Positions 50,338-58,259 of a stretch of DNA of 64,000 nucleotides are shown here, one piece after another (position 1 is the stretch's first letter; each line of letters starts with the position of its first letter). The notes beneath the pieces are model-generated. The model was not told the DNA's origin. It searched no databases and was given only the letters and a program-made list of their open reading frames with translations. Source of the stretch: Diphasiastrum complanatum (Eukaryota > Streptophyta > Lycopodiopsida > Lycopodiales > Lycopodiaceae); assembly GCA_029204225.1 (NCBI GenBank), contig CM055106.1, positions 50,289,325 to 50,353,324 on the forward strand, in the 5' to 3' direction. The position numbers were made by a program, and so were the translations under genes.

Positions 50338-52219
50338 GCCACTCTCCTCAATTCCGCCGTTGTCTCTGATTTCCCCTCATCCTGGTGCACCAACATCATC
50401 CACCCTATTTATAAAAATGGTGATCCCATGATTCCTGGTAATTACCGCACCATCATGATCGGACATGTTCTCACGAAGCTCTATGGTACCATACTACTAG
50501 TCTGCAGTGAGTTCAAAGGTGGAAGCTAGGAGATTACATGCATTGGGGTAGGCAGGTTTCTGATCTCATTATTCTACCACTGACCATATTTTTACACTTC
50601 GAGGTTTGATTGAGGAAGCTAAGTACAGGAAAGAGAGGGTCTACTACTGTTTTGTGGACTTTAGGACAGCCTTCGATTCTATACCACGCTCCCTGCTCAT
50701 TCAGAGACTTCGTGACCTTGATTTCTCCACATATATTGTTCTAGCAGTGATGGCTCTTTATGAGAAGGTCTTGGGATGTTTCCGACATGGCAGTGGCCTA
50801 TCTGATCACATTTGGAGCACCATTGGGGTGAAACAGGGATGTTCTCTTTCAACAGTTCTCTTTGGATTGTACGTTGATGAGTTAGAGCGAGTCATCTCAC
50901 AGTGTGGCGGGGGTGGCTGTAGACTTGGCACCATTCTGATTGCTATTTTCCTTTTTTGCAGATGATGTAGTACTAGTATCCCTGACCATAGAAGGTTTAC
51001 AGAGACAGCTGGACTGTTTCCATGAATTTTGTACCAGATGGGGATTGGGGGTGAACACTGCGAAGACCAAGGTTATGGTCTTCAACACTTCTCGAGCCTT
51101 CATGCAGCGCCAGCTCCCCCTCCTGCTTTTGCCTCTTCCTCGTCTTCATCGATCTGGCCATCCCTACCAGCCTCCTTCCTACCCCTATTTCCCAAGAATC
51201 CACGACCCCCCCATCTACAGCACCTGTCATGCCCATGACTGGTCTCGGATAGCGTGTCCACGCTAGGGACCGGTAGACCAACAACCCGTAAGTTAATTGT
51301 GACTATAAGGGAATTGGGGCCCTTATGTGTACATGGCCATAATTAATGGTTGTAGGCCTAAACACATGGTGGTGGAGTTGGTATGGGTCTATCAGGTTCA
51401 CAATCGGTTCGTTATTATGCTTTTCGAATTAGTTTCTTGGAAGGAATTCCGTGTCAATTCTGTTGTTGTCGATTACTCTGTGGTTAGCATCTTTGTAAAG
51501 CAACGGTTACTTTATTGGTTGCTGGTTTTTTCCCTACAGTCTCTTATTCTTATTATGAATGGTTATTGTATTTTTACATGCTATCTATTGCCTATTTGGA
51601 AGCCGGTTTGGTTTAAATCGGTGGGAATAGGTTGGAATAGAAGCAAAAATACTCTAACCGGTTGGCCGTTGAGTATTGGTGATGTTTGACAGGATTGCAA
51701 GGTTGCTTACTGTGGAATCTCAGGTTTATGCTTCATTTTCCAGCAACCTAACAGTTTGTTTGCAGGGTTAGGAGCCTGTAAAGCCATTCTGGAGGATGGT
51801 TGGGTTCAGATCTGATGACAATTTGTTAAGTCATTGATTATTGTAATAGCCTGCAAAACTAGGTTTTCTGGAAATTTTGGCAACATAACATCTGTTTTTC
51901 AAGTATAGTAAAAGAACAAACCCTGCAAAACTGGTTTTGAAACATTACTTGTGCTTAAGAGTAATCAGAGTAAAGCAAAGGAACTGTAAAACGTTGTGAA
52001 AGCAATTGAATCTGCAAAAAACAGCAGACTCTTTTGCCTTCTTGCTTCCCGCATGTAAAAGTTGAAAAACTTGAGGAAAAACTCAGAAAACATGTTGTTG
52101 AATCCGTTTGTTGCTCTCCTCCTGGGCGCCCTGATACCTATAGCTAAAACCTTTGTCATAAGGGTGCAAAAGGGGCGCCTCTCCTCATTTTCTCCTCCCA
52201 CCCGATTGCGCCCACAGGT

Positions 52220-52279
<60 letters not shown>

Positions 52280-55200
52280 GTGGATCCGAACGCTTTCTGG
52301 CATCGGGTGTTGAAGCCCGAGAAAGGCGCGTGAGGGGTCCGGGTAGCCTGTGTGCAGGTAGCCCGAGGTGAGGAGAAGGAAGGGGGGGGGGGGGGGGGGG
52401 GGGGGGTTTGATAATTGGTTACTTTATGAGTTTTTTACAAACTTGTAGATTTTTTCACAGTTTGGGAGTTTCCCAGATTTTATGAAACTCTTGATTTATT
52501 TTGCAGTCATTATATAAGCTAACAGTTGTTAAGTGATTTACGCTACATTCACGGTTAATTCCGGTTTTTTATTGCTTAGCACCCATTTGCCGATTCATTG
52601 GTATAATTTGTAAATGAAAGCACATATGGTCTGTAAATTGGTTTTTTGTAGACATTGCTTGGTTCAGTAACTATTATACCCGTAATGAATGTGTTAACTG
52701 AACGAAATTATTTTTTGATTTTCAGTTGGCAAGCAAATGGATACTGATGGAATTTTGGAGCGGGGGTGCTACCGAGATTCACCCGGCATCACCAAGAAGT
52801 GATGGGGGAAATACGGAAATTCAGTCGGCCTCACCCGGCAGTGATGACACCCTAGACTCAGAAAAACTGTTGCAAACTTTAGGCAAGGCAGTTTTAGAAC
52901 TTCATCAGAGCAATAAACAACGGGATAAACAAATGCAAAATCTATTTAATCAACTGCAAGCTATTAACTCTAACAACTTGGGCTACCAACCGGAAATATT
53001 TTCTGGCGATAAAAAGTTTAAACGCTCGGAAGTTGTTGAAGATTGGATAAACCGTTGGACAAGCTATTTTAGCTTGCATAACGTCCCAGAAGATAAACGA
53101 ATATCATCGATTCTATTTTTTCTGGAAGGTAAAGCCTCTTCTTGGTGGAGGGAACTTTCCACGAAACCGGTGACTTGGGCTGGATTCCTGACGGAATTCC
53201 GGAGAGCTTTTGTCACGATAGACGATTCCGAGCTGTATATTTGGTTTATCAACTGCAAAATGGGCAGTCGAGAACTGGACGGTTATGTCCAAGAGTTCTT
53301 GGACTCTTTGGCCAAGGTACCGTTGTTTGATCGTAAGTTGGCACAATGGCAATTTATTGCCAGACTGCCTGCCGACTGTCAAAATGAATGCAAATGAAAT
53401 ATCCTTAACTCACTAGAGGATATGCTATCCGTGTGGCGAAAGCCTATGATAGTACAGTTGTTGCATCACGGCCAAACGGCCCCGAAACAAGAAAAATCTT
53501 ACAAGTGTAAAAAGCAGTTTTTTGACGAGCTGGAAGCAGAAGCGTACCAACACCCAAAGAAGAAGAAGAATAAGAAAAAACTGGTGGTCAAAGACAAAGC
53601 ACAGTTGGCGGCGCTTAAACAGAATCTGTGTTTCCTCTACAATAAACCCGGGCACCGTGCCAAACAGTGCCCCGAACGGAAAGCAAAGTCGTCAAGTTTC
53701 ATGACTGTGGATTTACCGGCAGGTAAATTGGAAGTCAATTTGTTGAATAAGTGTGACTGTACTTGTAACTTTAGTGCACTTTCTTTTAAGCCTAATGAAT
53801 TGTTTCGTGTAAGAGGCAATATTTTAGGGGAAGACGTGAATGTGCTATTTGATTCAGGTAGTACTCACAATTTTTTGAATTCTCGACTTGTGCAGAAGCT
53901 CCGAGTGCCCACCATGGCCAATGATCACCGTTACGTGGTCTGTCTTGCCTCAGGGTCGGACACTGAGATTTGGGATGTCAAAGTCTCCAATTTAGAGCTT
54001 TGGATGCAAGACTATGTTGAGCCGTTGGATTTCCATGTCATGAATTTGGACCGAACTGATGTGATTTTGGGCTATGAATGGTTTTTTAGCAAATCAAACT
54101 CTTTAGAGATAGATTTTAAAAATCATTCTATGGTATTTAAAGATAAGTTTGATCATATTGTCTCTATTTCTGGAGAGACCGATGTACTTCCATCACCGAT
54201 GACTTCCTCGGCTGAATTAAGACAAGAGAAGCTTTATGCGAAAGAATCAAAGTGCGAATTCTTTAAGAAGGAACTTCTTTACCTTGGTCATAAGATTACC
54301 TCCTTTGGAATCAAGATTGACGAAGAAAAGGTGAAGACGGTAGTGGAATGGCCAATCCCTAAAACAGTGCGTGAACTTAAGTCGTTCTTAGGTTTCACTG
54401 TGTTTTTCCGTAGATTTGTAGAGGAGTCGGTATATCAAAGGCTCATCTAATCAGTTGGCTGATGCACTTAGTCGAATTGGTGAAGTGAACGAACTTTCCT
54501 TCACTGAGATCAATACAAACTTTTATCTCTCCCTGAGAGGTCTTTATGAGAAAGACCCACATTTTGGACCAATCTGGAATAGGGTTCTAGTAGTTTCATC
54601 AAGCGGGACTGATAATCATGGTGGTCAATTTGGGGGGAAGGATATAAAGGGTACTGATGACTTCACTATCGGTAATGGACTTTTGTTCAGGAAAGGGAAG
54701 GTTTGTGCCTGATGTGGATGTTGTTGAGAATAAAATTCTTTATGAATGACTCACCATGCGCAGGACATCCCGGCATACGTCGTACATTGGATTTGGTACG
54801 AAGGGGTTTTTATTGGCCAAAACTCAAGCCCTTTGTAGAATCTTATGTGGTCAAGTGTGACCAATGCCAGTTGGTTTTGTTGATGCTGACTGGGCAGGAA
54901 ATGCAGAAGATAGAAGATCGACTACAGGATATGCATTTAATCTTGGAACAGGAACTATATCTTGGAGTAGTAAAAAGCAACCAACAATTGCTTTATCTTC
55001 TACAGAGGCAGAGTACAGGGCTACTACATCAGCAACTTTGTGAAGCAATTTGGTTACGAAGGATTCTAAAAGATCTTCATATAGAACAAGTTGAACCTAC
55101 AATTCTATGGTGTGACAATCAGAGTTGTATACAGCTTGCAAAGAATCCAGTGTTTCATAGCAGGTCAAAGCATATTGAAGTTCAGCAGCATTTTATACGA

Positions 55201-56863
55201 GAAAAGTTACAAAGTGGTGAAGTAGAGTTGATCTACTGTGACACCAATGATCAAGTTGCAGATATCTTCACAAAAGGACTTGGTTGTGAAAAATTAGGGA
55301 AGTTCAGGACTCTCCTAGGTGTTATTGATAATCAATTATCCATTAAGGGGGAGTGTTAGAATTAATGGTTAATTGTAGAGGCCAGCCTGCGTGCTAGAAG
55401 GCCTATTTCTATTTTTAGTATAGGTACTATCTATTTTTAGTATAGGTACCTAAGTTAGTACCAATTTTGATAGAATAGTATAGAAATCTATTTTAACCAA
55501 GTTAGCATAGATTTCTATTGTTAAGACTTCATAACTAGCATTTCAATTGCTATTGTAGTAGAATAGCTTTTGCTTTTCATTGTGGACAGCCTCTATAAGA
55601 GTAGATGGGCGCCCACCTCCATTGTTATCTCAGTTTCCAGCTTATGAAGCATAGCTTCTTGCAGTCTCTTTTCTTCTTCAGCTTGTGGTTGATGTTTTGT
55701 GTGAGTACTAATAAGATTAGTCTACTCCGATTAGAGAATCTCTTCGATTCTAACAGATTAGCGGATCTGAAACTGGCAGCGAGAACCTGGGTGGGACTAA
55801 GCATGGATCTGAGCAGGAGACTGGCGCAGATCTGAGCAGGACCTATCTGAGTGGGCTGTCATGGATTCCGAGTGGGTAACCACCAGCCGGAAAGGCAAGA
55901 AAACTTCTAGTGAAGTTCCTGCCTTGCCAACTCCCACCATTGCTCCAGCTACTGCCGCACTAACCCCACCTACTGCCACGTCCATGGATTTTGATGTGTG
56001 GTCGATCATAAGCAGAATGGAAATCCAACTTCAAAAGCACTCATACAGTATTATCGCTCTACAAGAAAAGGTGAAGATGCTTGAAGATGAAAATGCAAAC
56101 CTCAAAGAACAGTTGACAGCCAAGAACTCTCAAATCGATCCTAGTCATGTCAAAGCCTTGGAAGACAAGATCCAAACTTCGACCAAAACTTGGGTAGACT
56201 TGCTCAAGAACTCGGAAGGAAAGAATACGATGGTGGTTTCACAGGCAATGCAAGAACAAAGCAAGAGGGAATATAAAACCGAAAGCGTTCGCGTCCGAGG
56301 TTTTTCTCTTGAAACCGACCCCCTTCTTGCAGTCAAGGAACCGTTAGCTTCACTCTCTTATGAGGAACAGGAAGATGTTGTGGAAGCAGCATGGCGTTGT
56401 AAGTTTGACAGTTCGGTAATTTTCATTCGTTTCAAATACACTGATTATCGAGACGAAGTTCTTGAGCACCATGGACATCTTAAAGGCAGCAACATTTTTG
56501 TTCATGAAGACCTGACCGCCCTACAATGGAAGGAACGTAAGCAACTCATCGAGGAAGCGAATTCAAAAGGGAAAAAGGTTATATTCCGTGATGGACGACA
56601 TTTTTTTGTCACTCCATCCAGAACTGATCACTCACCGCCACCTCTTGCATGAGAGCCTTCCATTGACGATTGTTAGAGATTGTTCAGAGTTAGGTTGAGA
56701 GTTAGAGCACTGAAGAGATATTTTTCTCTTCTTAGTTAGTTTGGTTTTAGTTATGTTATTTTGAAGGCATTGCTCCGTCTTGGTGCCATCCATTTTGATG
56801 TACTTGTTCGTCTTATACGCCTTTTGGCATGGAAAAGACGTTAATAAAGCTTCTTCTTCTTCT

Positions 56864-56930
<67 letters not shown>

Positions 56931-58198
56931 ACATACCTAGGTGTGGTATTTTTTGGTCCCACTTTCAGCATGCAACAGGCGGCATTTTCCTGGCTACGGA
57001 AGGGTTATGCATCGTTGGTAGATTTGGAGAGATTATGTTTCAGCTCACATGTTAGAGATGCGACTAGTAAGTGCCGACTCTTTGACACTATGGTCGTTCC
57101 CTCAGCTCTATACGCATCAGAGACATGGAGTACTGGCTTGACGGCCACCGAGTGGGCGGGCATCTCACGACTTCAGATTCATATGCTCTCTCAGATGATA
57201 CGAGCTAAGCCCTCTATCCCACATCATATTATATTGGCAGAGTTTGTCGTCCCCACTATTCAGATAGAGGCACTGTTCCATATTGTCACATTCATACAGC
57301 GCTTGGAGGATCTCCAGGGTAGAGGCACACACTATGCTGTAAGACTTTGTCGTCCTCCGAGCACCTACACTCTGAGGGACATTCCTTTTCGTGGTATTCC
57401 CAGGCCTGTCGTCTCCTCTCCACATTGAGTATTCACATTACGGATCTACTAGCTGGTACTCATCAGTATATTAGAGGATACCTATACAGAGCATATCTTC
57501 AGAGCACTTGGCATGATTCATCTGGGGTGAAGACGGAGTTTTATCGGGCACATTTTCTATCCCAGGATCCTGCTGGATATCCCATTGTACCCAGATACCT
57601 AGTGGACAGTATCTCACACAGACTGCAGATAGTGATGGGTCAGTTCCGGGTTTCCTCTCACCAATTAGCCGTTGAGACTGGCAGATACAAGGGCATCCCG
57701 AGAGATGCGCGGATTTGTAGTATGTGTGACCTACATGATATAGAGGATGAGTTCCATTTTCTCTTCAGATGCCTAGCTTACTATGAGATTCGAGGGAGAT
57801 AATACCTGCTTGTTTTGAGATCATCCACTTGCACTCTCTACCTTGGTATCATATGAGGACTCCAGATGTGTTGCGTTGATGATACGGGAGATGATAGACT
57901 TGCGTATGGCGAGTCTTGACGTTGACACCTCCCCCTTGATACAGCTGAGCATATAGGAGTGTCTATCCCGCCGGAGACAGAGGCAGGAGAGTAGTGATTC
58001 TGATGGAGAGGCTGAGATTCCAGATGCCACCATACATAGACGGCAGGGACAGTGTCGTCGACCAGAGAGACAGCCAGCCCATAGGCTAGCTTCACGACAG
58101 CATAGACACCACTGATCATCCACTCGACGACAGAGAGATATACCTTTTTTTCAGTCCTATGTACCTTAGGGTATTCCATGGACATTAATAAAGATCTT

Positions 58199-58259
<61 letters not shown>

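Noticed and set aside
51327..51689. 120-codon plus-strand frame as a gene
   Set aside because: Hydrophobic low-complexity translation, no motif, probably LTR or leader sequence.
56851..56925. (TC)n as an internal part of one long LINE with ORF1 before it and RT after it
   Set aside because: RT starts at a different residue after each tract, the hairpin and AATAAA precede each tract, and the RT copy at 56.9 kb has its own second 3' module. This fits separate stacked elements better.
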